Notes: generated from the letters alone by a model not told the origin. A DNA stretch of 64,000 bases from Oscillospiraceae bacterium (GCA_902362965.1 CABIYQ010000007.1:47226-111225); one strand, 5' to 3'; positions 8,392 through 17,937 are shown, counted from the stretch's first letter. Made by a program: numbers and translations.

Positions 8392-10365
8392 CTACTGTAT
8401 CCTTTTAAACTGTTTTTCTATATCCCGCTTTGAAAGCACAAACATTACAGGTCTGCCATGAGGACAGTGCCTGATATTTTCATTGTAATAAACATCTTCT
8501 GCAAGCTGCTGAAGTTCAGGTATACTGTTTTTATCATTTGCCTTTATAGCAGCCTTGCAGGCAAGATCATGAAGTGTGTCGTCCAGACAATGAGTCTGAG
8601 GATTGACTTTGTTAAGATAAAGATTTTCTGCTATTTCAGGAATTATTTCATCCATATTGAGCATATCAAGAATCAACGGAACAGCAGTTACCTTCACAAA
8701 AGGCGAACCGGAAGTATCTATTTTAAATCCCATGTTTTCAAGAACATCACTGTTTTCTTCAAGTGCTCCGCATTCATTTTCTGAAAGTAAAATTTCCATA
8801 CTGTCGATAAGAATCTGACTGTCGGCAGAAGTACAGTTACTTCTCAGCTTTTCAAAAATCACTCTTTCATGAGCAGCATGCTTATCAATCATAACCATAT
8901 TATTACCTGATTCTGCCAAAATATAATTTTTAAAAAGCTCCCCAATAACTTTTATTTCAAGTTCTTCTGTTTTTTCCTCTACATGCGGTTCAGGATCAGG
9001 TACAGGTTTTTTAAACGAGTTACTGTTAATATAACTGAACTCACCAAAATCTTTTTCATTTTCACATGACTGATTCGTTTCTTCTTGAGTATTTTTCTGA
9101 ACATCAGAAAAACCTGTTCTTCCATCATTTCCATAAATCATCTTTCTGGACGAAAGATTTATTGATTCTGAATGAAAAGCAGTTGTATTATCGCTTTTCA
9201 CTTTTTCACTAGAATAAGCAGCGGAATATTCAGAATTTGATACAGATCTCACAGACACAGTATTTTCTGTTTTTTCAGGAATTTTAGGCTGTTCAAATTT
9301 TTCAGGCTCAAAAGGCTTGGCTTTATAGTCAACAATACTGTTCTTTTCTTCCTTCATCTGAAATTCATAAATAAGTCCAGACGCCATAAGTGCATTTTTA
9401 ACTGCAAAATACACGCAGTTGAAAACGATCTTTTCATCAGAAAACCTTACTTCCGCCTTTGCAGGGTGAACGTTTACATCTACAGTTGCGGGAGGAACAT
9501 CAAGCATCAGCACACACGCAGGATATTTTCCGACCATTATAAGATTTTTGTATGCCTCTTCAAGAGACACGCAGCATGTCACAGATTTTACAAATCTTCC
9601 GTTTATAAAAAAGTTCTGAAATACTCTATTGGACTTTGAATACAGAGGTTTAATAACATACCCCTTTACCGCTATACCGTTTTCACTGTAATCAACAGGA
9701 ATAAGGTCATGGGCAAAATCTCTTCCGTACACTCCGTAAATCGCCGAATAAAGTTCCCCGTCTCCGGCAGAGGTAAACTCGACCTTATTGTCTTTAATTA
9801 GCTTAAAAGAAATTTCGGGGTGAGAAAGTACGATCTTCTGCATAATTGAAATTATTGCATTTGCCTCAGCAGAGTCTCTTTTCATAAACTTCTGACGTAC
9901 CGGTACATTGTAAAAAATATCACGTATGATAATTGTTGTTCCGTCCGGACAGCCTGTAGGTTCATTCAGTTTTTCAATGCTTCCCTCAATTATGTAATTA
10001 GTTCCCAGTTCGCTTTCATGCTGCTTTGTAAGCACTTCTACCCTTGCAACTGCTGAAATTGACGCCAACGCTTCTCCTCTGAAACCAAGAGTCAAAATAC
10101 TGTCCAGATCATCTTTAGACGTAATTTTGCTTGTGGCATGGCGGAGAAATGCAGTAGCGACCTGATCAGGTGCAATTCCGCAGCCGTCATCGGTTATACG
10201 CATATAAGTCGTACCGCCGTTTTTGATTTCAACAGTAATATGCTCCGCTCCTGCGTCTATTGAATTTTCAAGAAGTTCCTTTATTACAGACGCCGGACGT
10301 TCAATAACCTCTCCGGCAGCAATAAGTTCGGAAATATCCTTACTCAGTACATTGATTTCCGCCAT
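8392..10365 (-). CDS. mutL: DNA mismatch repair protein MutL
   Basis: A 657-residue protein. The N-terminal GHKL ATPase has ELIAAGEVIERPASVIKELLENSIDAG, DDGCGI and GFRGEALASI. A variable linker (about residues 335-465) is rich in Ser/Glu/Asn. The C-terminal domain carries the endonuclease motifs: DKHAAHERVIFE (the usual DQHA written with Lys), ACKAAIKAND and CPHGRP. This indicates a nicking MutL of the MutH-less type. It is encoded 18 nt downstream of mutS and 2 nt upstream of miaA. The ribosome site AAAAGGAGGATT precedes the ATG. Confidence 0.97.
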   Translation of the reverse strand: MAEINVLSKDISELIAAGEVIERPASVIKELLENSIDAGAEHITVEIKNGGTTYMRITDDGCGIAPDQVATAFLRHATSKITSKDDLDSILTLGFRGEALASISAVARVEVLTKQHESELGTNYIIEGSIEKLNEPTGCPDGTTIIIRDIFYNVPVRQKFMKRDSAEANAIISIMQKIVLSHPEISFKLIKDNKVEFTSAGDGELYSAIYGVYGRDFAHDLIPVDYSENGIAVKGYVIKPLYSKSNRVFQNFFINGRFVKSVTCCVSLEEAYKNLIMVGKYPACVLMLDVPPATVDVNVHPAKAEVRFSDEKIVFNCVYFAVKNALMASGLIYEFQMKEEKNSIVDYKAKPFEPEKFEQPKIPEKTENTVSVRSVSNSEYSAAYSSEKVKSDNTTAFHSESINLSSRKMIYGNDGRTGFSDVQKNTQEETNQSCENEKDFGEFSYINSNSFKKPVPDPEPHVEEKTEELEIKVIGELFKNYILAESGNNMVMIDKHAAHERVIFEKLRSNCTSADSQILIDSMEILLSENECGALEENSDVLENMGFKIDTSGSPFVKVTAVPLILDMLNMDEIIPEIAENLYLNKVNPQTHCLDDTLHDLACKAAIKANDKNSIPELQQLAEDVYYNENIRHCPHGRPVMFVLSKRDIEKQFKRIQ

Positions 10366-10383
10366 TTAATCCTCCTTTTTGCT

Positions 10384-12993
10384 TTAATCAGCAAGCTTTG
10401 CCAGTTCCTCAAGCATTTCTCTGCACTCACTGTCAGTAAGCTCGGCAACGTTTGTTTTTCTCAGACGGTCTGCGAGAATATCTCTATTGAGTATTTCAAA
10501 GCTTATCTGACCATCGTCACTGTCTGCTTTTCGTACGGTTTTATTTTCAAGTTCCATTTCAGCCAAAAGCTCTCTGGCACGTTTGACAACTTTATTTGGA
10601 AGTCCTGCAAGCTTTGCGACCTCAATACCGTAGCTTTCGTCTACACCGCCCTTGACAATCTTTCGTAAAAAGCGTATTCCATCGCCGCTTTTCTTAACGG
10701 CTATGCTGTAATTCTTAACGCCTTCCATGAGATTTTCAAGTTCGATAAGCTCATGATAATGAGTGGCAAAAAGCGTCTTGCAGCCAAGATTTTTTGAACT
10801 GCATATATGTTCCGCAACTGCTCTTGCAATACTGATACCGTCAAAGGTTGACGTACCACGTCCAACCTCGTCAAGAATCACAAGACTGTTTTTTGTAGCA
10901 AATTTTAATATATCCGAAACCTCGCTCATTTCAACCATAAAGGTACTTTGTCCTGCGGTAAGATCATCGGATGCTCCTACTCTAGTGAAAATTCTGTCAA
11001 CCACAGAAATTTTTGCGTATGACGCAGGAACAAAACAACCCATCTGAGCCATAAGAGTAATAAGTGCAGTCTGTCTCATGTATGTTGATTTACCGGACAT
11101 GTTTGGTCCTGTTATGACCGACATTCTGCTGCCCTTTGTATCAAGATAAACGTCATTAGGCACAAATATTTCATCAGACAGCATTAGTTCTACAACCGGA
11201 TGACGTCCGTCATGTATATCAATAACTCCGTCAATCGCAATTTCCGGGCGAGTATAATTATTTTTCATTGAAACGTCAGCAAATGATGATAGTACGTCAA
11301 CTGCGGCAACGGCGGAAGCAGTACGCTGAACGCTCTGAAGTTTTGACGCCAGAAAATCACGTACTTCTGAGAAAATATCTGCTTCAAGTCTCAGCGCCTT
11401 GTCCTTTGCGCCAAGAATATTATTCTCGGCATTTTTAAGATCTTCCGTGATAAATCGTTCACAGTTTGTCAGAGTTTGCTTGCGTATGTAACGGTCAGGA
11501 ACAAGATCGTAGTATGAGCGTGTAACCTCAATATAATATCCGAATACACGGTTAAAACCAATTTTCAGTCCCTTTATGCCTGTTTCTTCACGCTCACGTT
11601 CCTCGATTTCAGTAATAATATTCTTACCGCTGTTCATTATATGCCTGAGGTCGTCAAGCTCCTCATTAAAACCGTCCTTTATAACACCGCCGTCCTTTAC
11701 TGAAACCGGCGGCTCGTCAATTATAGCGTTTTCAACAAGACCGGATATATCCTCAAGAGTTGAGATACTGCTTTCCAAAGAATTTATCAGCTTTGAACCA
11801 GACAGTTTTTTCAGCTGTTCCTTCAAATGAGGCAGTTGAAGAGAAGTTACAGACAGCGACTTCAAATCTCTTGGGGTTGCAGTTTTGTACATTACCCTTG
11901 TCATAAGACGTTCAAGATCATAAACACGCTCTAAAATATCGCCGGTTTCCATAAGTACAACAGGATTTTTAGTAAACTGCTCCACAGCTTCAAGTCTGTC
12001 AATAATTCTTGCCGGACTTGTAAGCGGCTGTTCAATATAAGTTTTAAGAAGTCTCTTGCCCATTGATGTTCTTGTGGAATCAAGTACCCACAGAAGAGAA
12101 CCTTTCTTTTCCTTGTTTCTTAAGGTTTCAGTAAGCTCAAGATTTCGTCTTGCAGTAAGATCCAAAGCCATAACCGACGAAGCGTCCTGACGTTCAATTG
12201 AAGTGAAACGTCCTGTAAGGGTTTTTTGAGTATCACCGATATATTCAAACAGTCCGCACACTGCACAAACATCCGCACCGCTTTCGGCAAGTCCCAGCAT
12301 ATCCATTGAAGAAACGGAAAATTGTTTATACACAGTTTCTTTCTTCAAATCCGGATCAAAACACTCCGATTCTCTGAGTGTTACCGAACAGCCCAATTTC
12401 TCCTTTATAAAATCAAGGACTGTTTTAAGAGAAAGAAATTCAGGATTAAATATAACTTCTGCCGGACTGTATCTGGACAACAAATCTACAAGCTCGGGTT
12501 CAAGATTTTTCCCGCCGTCAACAAGTGCAAGACGAACCTCTCCCGTTGATATATCAGCAAAGCACATTCCGCAGCTCTGATTATCATAATAAGCGCAGCA
12601 TATATAATTATTATTATCGTCGTTTAGCATACTGCTTTCTATAAGCGTACCGGGTGTAACAACTCTTATAACATCTCTCTGTACTATACCTTTTCCTTCA
12701 GACGGATCTGTAAGCTGTTCGCATATAGCAACTTTATATCCTGCTTCTATAAGCTTTTTTACATATATTTCACTGCTGTGGTGAGGAACTCCGCACATAG
12801 GTGCTCTTTCCTCAAGTCCGCATTCCTTTCCCGTCAGGGTAAGTTCAAGAGTTTTAGATACCAAAAGCGCATCATCAAAAAACATTTCATAAAAGTCGCC
12901 CACACGGAAAAACAGTATAGTATCGGGATAATCGTCTTTAGTATCCAGATACTGCTTCATCATAGGGGAAATTTTGGATCTGTCTATTTCCAT
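10384..12993 (-). CDS. mutS: DNA mismatch repair protein MutS
   Basis: An 869-residue mismatch-recognition ATPase. The mismatch-wedging Phe-x-Glu motif lies in GDFYEMFFDDA near the N-terminus. Walker A is GPNMSGKST and the signature / Walker B region is DEVGRGTSTFDG. The open frame extends 15 codons upstream of my start, but a strong GGAGG (13001-13005) lies 7 nt before the ATG at 12991-12993, and the resulting N-terminus (MEIDRSKISPMMKQYL) matches the usual MutS start. It precedes mutL in the same orientation, as in Bacillus. Confidence 0.96.
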   Translation of the reverse strand: MEIDRSKISPMMKQYLDTKDDYPDTILFFRVGDFYEMFFDDALLVSKTLELTLTGKECGLEERAPMCGVPHHSSEIYVKKLIEAGYKVAICEQLTDPSEGKGIVQRDVIRVVTPGTLIESSMLNDDNNNYICCAYYDNQSCGMCFADISTGEVRLALVDGGKNLEPELVDLLSRYSPAEVIFNPEFLSLKTVLDFIKEKLGCSVTLRESECFDPDLKKETVYKQFSVSSMDMLGLAESGADVCAVCGLFEYIGDTQKTLTGRFTSIERQDASSVMALDLTARRNLELTETLRNKEKKGSLLWVLDSTRTSMGKRLLKTYIEQPLTSPARIIDRLEAVEQFTKNPVVLMETGDILERVYDLERLMTRVMYKTATPRDLKSLSVTSLQLPHLKEQLKKLSGSKLINSLESSISTLEDISGLVENAIIDEPPVSVKDGGVIKDGFNEELDDLRHIMNSGKNIITEIEEREREETGIKGLKIGFNRVFGYYIEVTRSYYDLVPDRYIRKQTLTNCERFITEDLKNAENNILGAKDKALRLEADIFSEVRDFLASKLQSVQRTASAVAAVDVLSSFADVSMKNNYTRPEIAIDGVIDIHDGRHPVVELMLSDEIFVPNDVYLDTKGSRMSVITGPNMSGKSTYMRQTALITLMAQMGCFVPASYAKISVVDRIFTRVGASDDLTAGQSTFMVEMSEVSDILKFATKNSLVILDEVGRGTSTFDGISIARAVAEHICSSKNLGCKTLFATHYHELIELENLMEGVKNYSIAVKKSGDGIRFLRKIVKGGVDESYGIEVAKLAGLPNKVVKRARELLAEMELENKTVRKADSDDGQISFEILNRDILADRLRKTNVAELTDSECREMLEELAKLAD

Positions 12994-13081
12994 CAATAAC
13001 CTCCGATTATGCAATTTGACCTTTTCAGAAAAATTCATGAAAAAGTCAAAAAGCTAAAAATTTTATTTAAATCATATCAGA

Positions 13082-13489
13082 TCAATGACATCCGCCGCAA
13101 GTTGAACAGCTGCCTGAACAACCGCTCGGCTGTGACGGACAGGTTTCAGGATCTTCTCCGTTTGCAGACGCAGTAATAATGTTGTTAATTTCTGCCAGCA
13201 TACCGTCCATGGCATTTTTTGCAGCATTAAATGCAGCCATATTAGGATTTACCATAATTTCACCGTAAATATTCTTGATAACTCCGTCAAGCTCTTTTAC
13301 CTTATCAGTATCTTTATCTGTTTTAGACATTTCCATATTAAGCTCATAACGTTTCATTGTAAAATCATTGATAAGCTTCTGAAGTTGTTCGTCCTTATCA
13401 TTTGTTTCCTTTGCCTTTATATATGCGTCATATCTCGGATCTGCCTGTATAAGCTTTCCTAATTCTCTTGCCATTGAAATTGTATCCAT
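13082..13489 (-). CDS. YlbF/YmcA-family protein with Cys-rich tail
   Basis: A 135-residue all-helical protein (MARELGKLIQADPRYDAYIKAKE, residues 6-28) of the YlbF/YmcA (RicF/RicA) family. The last 20 residues are cysteine-rich (CPSQPSGCSGSCSTCGGCH). In Bacillus these proteins act in a complex with YaaT that bears iron-sulfur clusters and affects RNase Y-dependent mRNA maturation and development. The order miaB, this gene, mutS, mutL mirrors Bacillus miaB-ymcA-cotE-mutS-mutL, so ymcA is the closest positional equivalent. The start is 2 nt after the miaB stop. The Cys tail suggests metal or cluster binding (inference). Confidence 0.85.
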   Translation of the reverse strand: MDTISMARELGKLIQADPRYDAYIKAKETNDKDEQLQKLINDFTMKRYELNMEMSKTDKDTDKVKELDGVIKNIYGEIMVNPNMAAFNAAKNAMDGMLAEINNIITASANGEDPETCPSQPSGCSGSCSTCGGCH

Positions 13490-13491
13490 TT

Positions 13492-14886
13492 TTATTTCTC
13501 CTTTTTTTCAATCAATTTACCTGTAACAGCCCAATTTTTAGCGCCGATTATTTCTACATCGGCAAAACTGCCCGTCAGGGATTCATCGCCTTCAAATTCA
13601 ACTATTATAAACTCACTGCTTTTTCCGGTAAGCCAACCTTCCCTTTTTCCTTTACCGTCTACAAGCACTCTCATTTTTCTTCCGATAAAGCGTTTGTAGT
13701 TTTCAGTGGAAATTTCTCTCTGCAAAGCAAGAAGTCTGGTCATTCGTTGACTTTTTTCCTCGTCTGAAATAAGATCATTTATTTCAGCCGCCTTTGTTCC
13801 GGAACGCTTTGAGTAAATAAACGAATAAATATTATCATACCCCACACGCTTCATAAGTTCAAGTGTTTTTTCAAAATCCTCTTCGCTTTCATTTGGAAAT
13901 CCTACAATAATATCAGTAGTAAACGAAAAATCCGGAATAATACTGCGGGCATACTTTATTGTTTCCATATACCTTTCAACTGTATACCTGCGGTTCATTT
14001 TCTCAAGTATATCATTACTTCCGCTTTGAACCGGAAGATGAAAATGTCTGCCAACTTTTTCACATCGAATAATAGTATCAATAAGTTCTTTTCCGGCATC
14101 CTTTGGGTGCGATGACATAAATCTTATTATAAACTCTCCGTCAATTGCGTTTATCCTTTCCAGAAGTTCGGGAAAATTAATTCCGTCAGGAAGATCTTTT
14201 CCATAGGAATTTACATTCTGTCCCAGAAGCATAATTTCTTTATAACCGGATGCAACCAATTCTTTTACTTCCTGTATAATATTTTCCGGTTTTCTGCTTC
14301 TTTCCCGTCCCCTAACATACGGAACTATACAATAAGTACAAAAATTATTACAGCCGAACATAATTGGTACAGAAGCCTTAAAAGTACTGTCTCTTTTTTG
14401 TTCAAGTCCCTCTACAGGCATATTATACTCATTCGTATCAAATGCATGTTTTTTTCCGGAAAGCTTGTCAAAAAGCAGCTTTGGGAACTTATCCAGAGCA
14501 GATGTACCGAAAACAATATCCACAAATTTATATGAATTATTGATTTTTTCAACGACATGATCAAGACCGGTCATACAGCCGCAAAGACCTATTATCATCT
14601 CCGGATTTTTTTCTTTATAATGCTTTAGGAATCCCAGATTTCCAAATACTCTGTCTTCAGCGTTTTCTCTTACAGCACATGTATTGAAAATAACCAAACC
14701 TGCATCCTCAGGCTTGTCCGTCAGACCAAAACCCATTTTTGCAAGCATACCTTTCAATTTTTCACCGTCAGAAAAATTAAGCTGACAGCCATAACTGTGT
14801 ACGCAGGCAAGTATTGGCGAATCCTTTTGGGAAATAATTTCCCTAACTGAATTTATATATTCTTCAATAGTCTTTTCCTGATTCAA
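13492..14886 (-). CDS. miaB: tRNA-2-methylthio-N6-dimethylallyladenosine synthase
   Basis: A 464-residue radical-SAM methylthiotransferase. The N-terminal UPF0004 domain supplies auxiliary-cluster cysteines (HSYGCQLN, NTCAVRE, GLCGCMTG). The radical-SAM triad is in GCNNFCTYCIVP, and a C-terminal TRAM domain (KRFIGRKMRVLVDGKGKREG onward) follows. It thiomethylates i6A37 made by MiaA. The start is the TTG at 14884-14886, 8 nt after a GGAG site; no nearer ATG fits. It is the first gene of the long minus-strand run, with a near-consensus promoter at 14928-14956. Confidence 0.95.
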   Translation of the reverse strand: MNQEKTIEEYINSVREIISQKDSPILACVHSYGCQLNFSDGEKLKGMLAKMGFGLTDKPEDAGLVIFNTCAVRENAEDRVFGNLGFLKHYKEKNPEMIIGLCGCMTGLDHVVEKINNSYKFVDIVFGTSALDKFPKLLFDKLSGKKHAFDTNEYNMPVEGLEQKRDSTFKASVPIMFGCNNFCTYCIVPYVRGRERSRKPENIIQEVKELVASGYKEIMLLGQNVNSYGKDLPDGINFPELLERINAIDGEFIIRFMSSHPKDAGKELIDTIIRCEKVGRHFHLPVQSGSNDILEKMNRRYTVERYMETIKYARSIIPDFSFTTDIIVGFPNESEEDFEKTLELMKRVGYDNIYSFIYSKRSGTKAAEINDLISDEEKSQRMTRLLALQREISTENYKRFIGRKMRVLVDGKGKREGWLTGKSSEFIIVEFEGDESLTGSFADVEIIGAKNWAVTGKLIEKKEK

Positions 14887-14927
14887 TTATTAATCTCCAT
14901 TCATTCAGGTAATTTATGTAATAATAA

Positions 14928-14956
14928 ATTATACCACAGAAACAACAATTTTACAA
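14928..14956 (-). promoter_or_regulatory. Sigma-A promoter for the miaB-to-lspA operon
   Basis: Minus strand: -35 TTGTAA (14951-14956), 17-nt spacer, -10 TATAAT (14928-14933), about 40 nt upstream of the miaB start. Confidence 0.8.
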
Positions 14957-14963
14957 GTGAAAA

Positions 14964-15641
14964 TCAGATTTTTTCAATCATTTCAAGAACAACTTCCGCT
15001 ACTCTTTTAGCGGCAATTTTTTCAAATTCGTCAAATGACATTACGCCTTCATCATCTGCATTGTCAGAAATACACCTGATACTGACAAACGGCATTTTAT
15101 TCATAAAAGCGCAGTGACCGATCGCAGAAGTTTCCATATCAACTGCAAGCGGTGAAAATTTCTCACAGATAGCATTTTTGACTTCACTGCTGGAAATAAA
15201 AGCTTCGCCTGAAACAACACGTCCGATATGACTGTCAATATTTTTTTCTTTGCACACCTCACAAGCAATGCTTATCAGCTTTTCATCTGCCTTGAAAATT
15301 CCGTTGTAAGGAGGGTAATCATTTAACAATCTAAGCTCAAGATCGTGAGGAAGCACTTCATCTGAAACAACTATATCACATACCTTAACCTTTGCATCCA
15401 TACCTCCTGCAACACCGGTATTGATAATTGCATCAACATCAAAATGATCGATCATAACCTGTGTACAAACAGCAGCATTGACCTTTGCAATACCGCAGCA
15501 TGCATTGATAATAAGCTTATCCTTATAAGTATTTATGTAAAAATCAAAACCGGAATAGTTTTTAATAACTGCTCCCGTAAGAGATTTTCTTATGTCTGCC
15601 AGTTCCGACGGCATTGCTCCGATAATTCCTATTGTTTTCAT
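14964..15641 (-). CDS. mtnN: 5'-methylthioadenosine/S-adenosylhomocysteine nucleosidase
   Basis: A 225-residue PNP-fold hydrolase that removes adenine from methylthioadenosine and S-adenosylhomocysteine. Family marks are GIIGAMPSELADI at the N-terminus, INTGVAGGMD, SGEAFISS, VDMETSAIGH (substrate-binding Met-Glu) and SIRCISDNAD with the catalytic aspartate. Length is typical. It has its own promoter (15687-15715) and ends just before the miaB promoter, so it looks monocistronic. It recycles by-products of SAM enzymes such as the neighbouring MiaB (inference). Confidence 0.95.
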   Translation of the reverse strand: MKTIGIIGAMPSELADIRKSLTGAVIKNYSGFDFYINTYKDKLIINACCGIAKVNAAVCTQVMIDHFDVDAIINTGVAGGMDAKVKVCDIVVSDEVLPHDLELRLLNDYPPYNGIFKADEKLISIACEVCKEKNIDSHIGRVVSGEAFISSSEVKNAICEKFSPLAVDMETSAIGHCAFMNKMPFVSIRCISDNADDEGVMSFDEFEKIAAKRVAEVVLEMIEKI

Positions 15642-15686
15642 ATATAAAAATCATTCCCTTCACCATAAAAATACATTATTATTTTT

Positions 15687-15715
15687 ATTATATCAGATTT
15701 TTCTGTTATACGCAA
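15687..15715 (-). promoter_or_regulatory. Sigma-A promoter for mtnN
   Basis: Minus strand: -35 TTGCGT (15710-15715), 17-nt spacer, perfect -10 TATAAT (15687-15692). Confidence 0.78.
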
Positions 15716-15843
15716 TACCTATTTGCCATCATTTGACTTAAAATTAATCTATCATCAGGTTTATTGGTTTCGGAGGTTAACATAATCAAGTACTTGTTAG
15801 TTAAATTCCGAAAACCAATTAAAATTCCCGATAATTTTTTCAT
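15706..15843 (-). CDS. Small 45-codon reading frame coupled to pncB (uncertain)
   Basis: The ATG at 15841-15843 overlaps the pncB stop (ATGA arrangement) and has GGGAG 5 nt upstream. It encodes MKKLSGILIGF followed by a polar tail ending YCV. I do not recognise it. The same DNA contains an imperfect inverted repeat (15764-15817) and the -35 of mtnN, so it may instead be a structured spacer. Translation is suggested only by the start signals. Confidence 0.3.
   Translation of the reverse strand: MKKLSGILIGFRNLTNKYLIMLTSETNKPDDRLILSQMMANRYCV
15764..15817 (-). repeat. Imperfect inverted repeat downstream of pncB
   Basis: Two arms related to ATTGGTTTcGGAggTTAAC face each other around a 14-nt centre, with one bulge and two mismatches. 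It probably folds as a long hairpin at the 3' end of the pncA-pncB message. No T-run follows directly, so terminator function is uncertain. Confidence 0.4.
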
Positions 15844-17285
15844 AACGTCTCCCAATTTACGTTTCTTATAAGCTTCTGCTTCATATTCCACAGCTTTTCT
15901 GACAGATCCACATAATATTTATGCGGATTTTCAAATCTTTTTACCTCGTCCCATATCAGTGACAACTGAGTTTTGGAATACTCTCTGATTTCTTCGATTG
16001 ACGGAGACTCATACACGCACTTTCCTTTTTTAAAAACAGGAATCTGAAGATTTTTAACAGTAAAATTACTGAGTTTTTTTCGTTTATAGGTAAACTCCGG
16101 ATCAAAAATTTCATAAGGCTTTGTATCGTCAATATTTTCGTCATTTAAAAGAATAACATCTGCCAGCGCCATTCCGGTTTCTTTACAGAACAGTCTTACA
16201 GGCTTTTTATATCCGGGATTTGTAATTTTAGTCACATTATCAGAAAGCTTTATTTTAGGTAAAATTTCTCCGTTTTCTTCAACTGCTACAAGCTTATAGA
16301 CTCCTCCGAAAACCGGTTCGGATTTACTTGTTATCAGTCTTTCACCCACTCCGAATCTGTCAATTTCAGCCCCCTGCATCAAAAGATCCCGAATAATATA
16401 TTCATCAAGAGAATTGGAAACCGTAATCTTACAGTCCTCAAAGCCTGCATCGTCCAGTATTTTTCTTGCCTTTTTGGATAGATATGCAATATCACCGCTG
16501 TCAATTCTGATTCCTCCCGGACGGTATCCCTTTTCCGCCAGCTTTTCAAAAACTTTTACAGCGTTTGGTACGCCTGATTTAAGAGTGTTATATGTGTCCA
16601 CAAGAAATACACAATTTTCAGGATAAGCCTCTGCGTACGCCTCAAAGGCTTCCAGTTCTGTAGGAAACAGCTGAACCCAGCTGTGAGCCATAGTTCCCAA
16701 CGCCGGAACTGAGTAATCTCTGTCCGCCATAGTACATGCCGTACCGCAGCAGCCTGCTATATATGAAGCTCTGGCACCCAGAACAGCTCCGTCTCCTCCC
16801 TGTGCTCTTCTTGAACCGTATTCTATAACCGGTCTGCCTTGTGCTGCACGTACTATACGGCTCGCTTTAGTAGTAATAAGGCTTTGATGGTTTACAAACA
16901 GTAAAATCATCGTTTCAATAAGCTGAACCTGTATTACCGGACCCTTTACCGTAATAAGAGGTTCGTTCGGAAATACCGGAGTACCTTCCCGTACTGACCA
17001 TAAATCGCATTCAAATTTAAAATTTTTCAGATACTCAAGAAACTTATCGGAAAACATATTTTTTCCTCTCAGATATTCAATATCCTCATCTGTAAATTCA
17101 AGATTTTTAAGATATTCAATTATCTGTTCTAGTCCTGCAAAAATTGCATATCCGCCTCCGTCGGGAATACGTCTGAAAAACATATCAAAATAAACCGTCT
17201 TTTCACTGTATTCATGTAAAAGATAACCGTTGCCCATAGTAAGTTCATAAAAATCAACAAGCATTGAAAGATTATGTTTATTCAT
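15840..17285 (-). CDS. pncB: Nicotinate phosphoribosyltransferase
   Basis: A 481-residue enzyme making nicotinate mononucleotide from nicotinate and PRPP (Preiss-Handler salvage of NAD). It begins LSMLVDFYELTMGNGY, has the EYGSRRAQGGDGA block, GTMAHSWVQLFP, and the phosphate-binding IRIDSGDIAYLSKKAR. A C-terminal zinc-knuckle-like end is not evident. The start overlaps the preceding hydrolase gene by 8 nt, so the pair is translationally coupled. The pairing with a nicotinamidase-like gene supports the assignment. Confidence 0.94.
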   Translation of the reverse strand: MNKHNLSMLVDFYELTMGNGYLLHEYSEKTVYFDMFFRRIPDGGGYAIFAGLEQIIEYLKNLEFTDEDIEYLRGKNMFSDKFLEYLKNFKFECDLWSVREGTPVFPNEPLITVKGPVIQVQLIETMILLFVNHQSLITTKASRIVRAAQGRPVIEYGSRRAQGGDGAVLGARASYIAGCCGTACTMADRDYSVPALGTMAHSWVQLFPTELEAFEAYAEAYPENCVFLVDTYNTLKSGVPNAVKVFEKLAEKGYRPGGIRIDSGDIAYLSKKARKILDDAGFEDCKITVSNSLDEYIIRDLLMQGAEIDRFGVGERLITSKSEPVFGGVYKLVAVEENGEILPKIKLSDNVTKITNPGYKKPVRLFCKETGMALADVILLNDENIDDTKPYEIFDPEFTYKRKKLSNFTVKNLQIPVFKKGKCVYESPSIEEIREYSKTQLSLIWDEVKRFENPHKYYVDLSEKLWNMKQKLIRNVNWETL

Positions 17286-17937
17286 TTATTTCAATTCCTC
17301 CGACAAGTTTTATTCCGTTTGTTTCCATAACAGATAAAGCTGAAATGTTAGCAAAACTGCGATCGTGTTTTTCAGTGTGAAAGGTTTCAGTCATGTTTAA
17401 TGGTACTAAGATTTCGGCTGATTTGTTAATCTCATTAAAAAAAGTTTTCAATGACAGACAAAAGTTCAGTACGCATATATCAGTACAGTCTCCACAGACT
17501 ATATAGCAGCTTTTATCCATATTATTCTCAAGAAATTTTCTGAATCCTGACGCATGAAAACCGTTAACAGAATTCTTTTCAATAATTTCAAATCCGCCTA
17601 TTTGGGTAAGCTCGTCAACTATTTTACACTCGCTGTTCCCTTTTATACAATGAAGAGGAAAAGTTGCAAATTCACATGAATCTTCACTATGACAGTCAGA
17701 AAACGCAATCGACTTTATATTTTTTCTCTTACAGTACTCAAGAAAAGCTTTTACAGGAATAATAATGTTTTCAATTTCTTTGTCATGAAGTACACCCTCA
17801 CGGATAAAACCGTTTATTATATCTACCATAACAAAAACTGTTTTTTCACTTTCAATTTTTTCTGTACAGATAAACGGCAGGCTGCTAAAATACTGTTCAT
17901 ACTCTTTCATCTTTATATCGTCAGATTTTATTTTCAT
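17278..17937 (-). CDS. Isochorismatase-fold cysteine hydrolase, probable nicotinamidase
   Basis: A 219-residue cysteine hydrolase. The likely catalytic triad is Asp39 (VMVDIINGF), Lys121 (IIEKNSVNGF) and Cys155 (GDCTDICVLNF). The SDCHSED segment offers metal-binding Asp/His as in nicotinamidases. The frame is open 17 codons farther upstream, but GGAGG lies just before the ATG at 17935-17937, so I use that. Overlap with pncB makes conversion of nicotinamide to nicotinate, feeding pncB, the best functional guess. Other isochorismatase-fold amidohydrolase activities remain possible. Confidence 0.82.
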   Translation of the reverse strand: MKIKSDDIKMKEYEQYFSSLPFICTEKIESEKTVFVMVDIINGFIREGVLHDKEIENIIIPVKAFLEYCKRKNIKSIAFSDCHSEDSCEFATFPLHCIKGNSECKIVDELTQIGGFEIIEKNSVNGFHASGFRKFLENNMDKSCYIVCGDCTDICVLNFCLSLKTFFNEINKSAEILVPLNMTETFHTEKHDRSFANISALSVMETNGIKLVGGIEINE

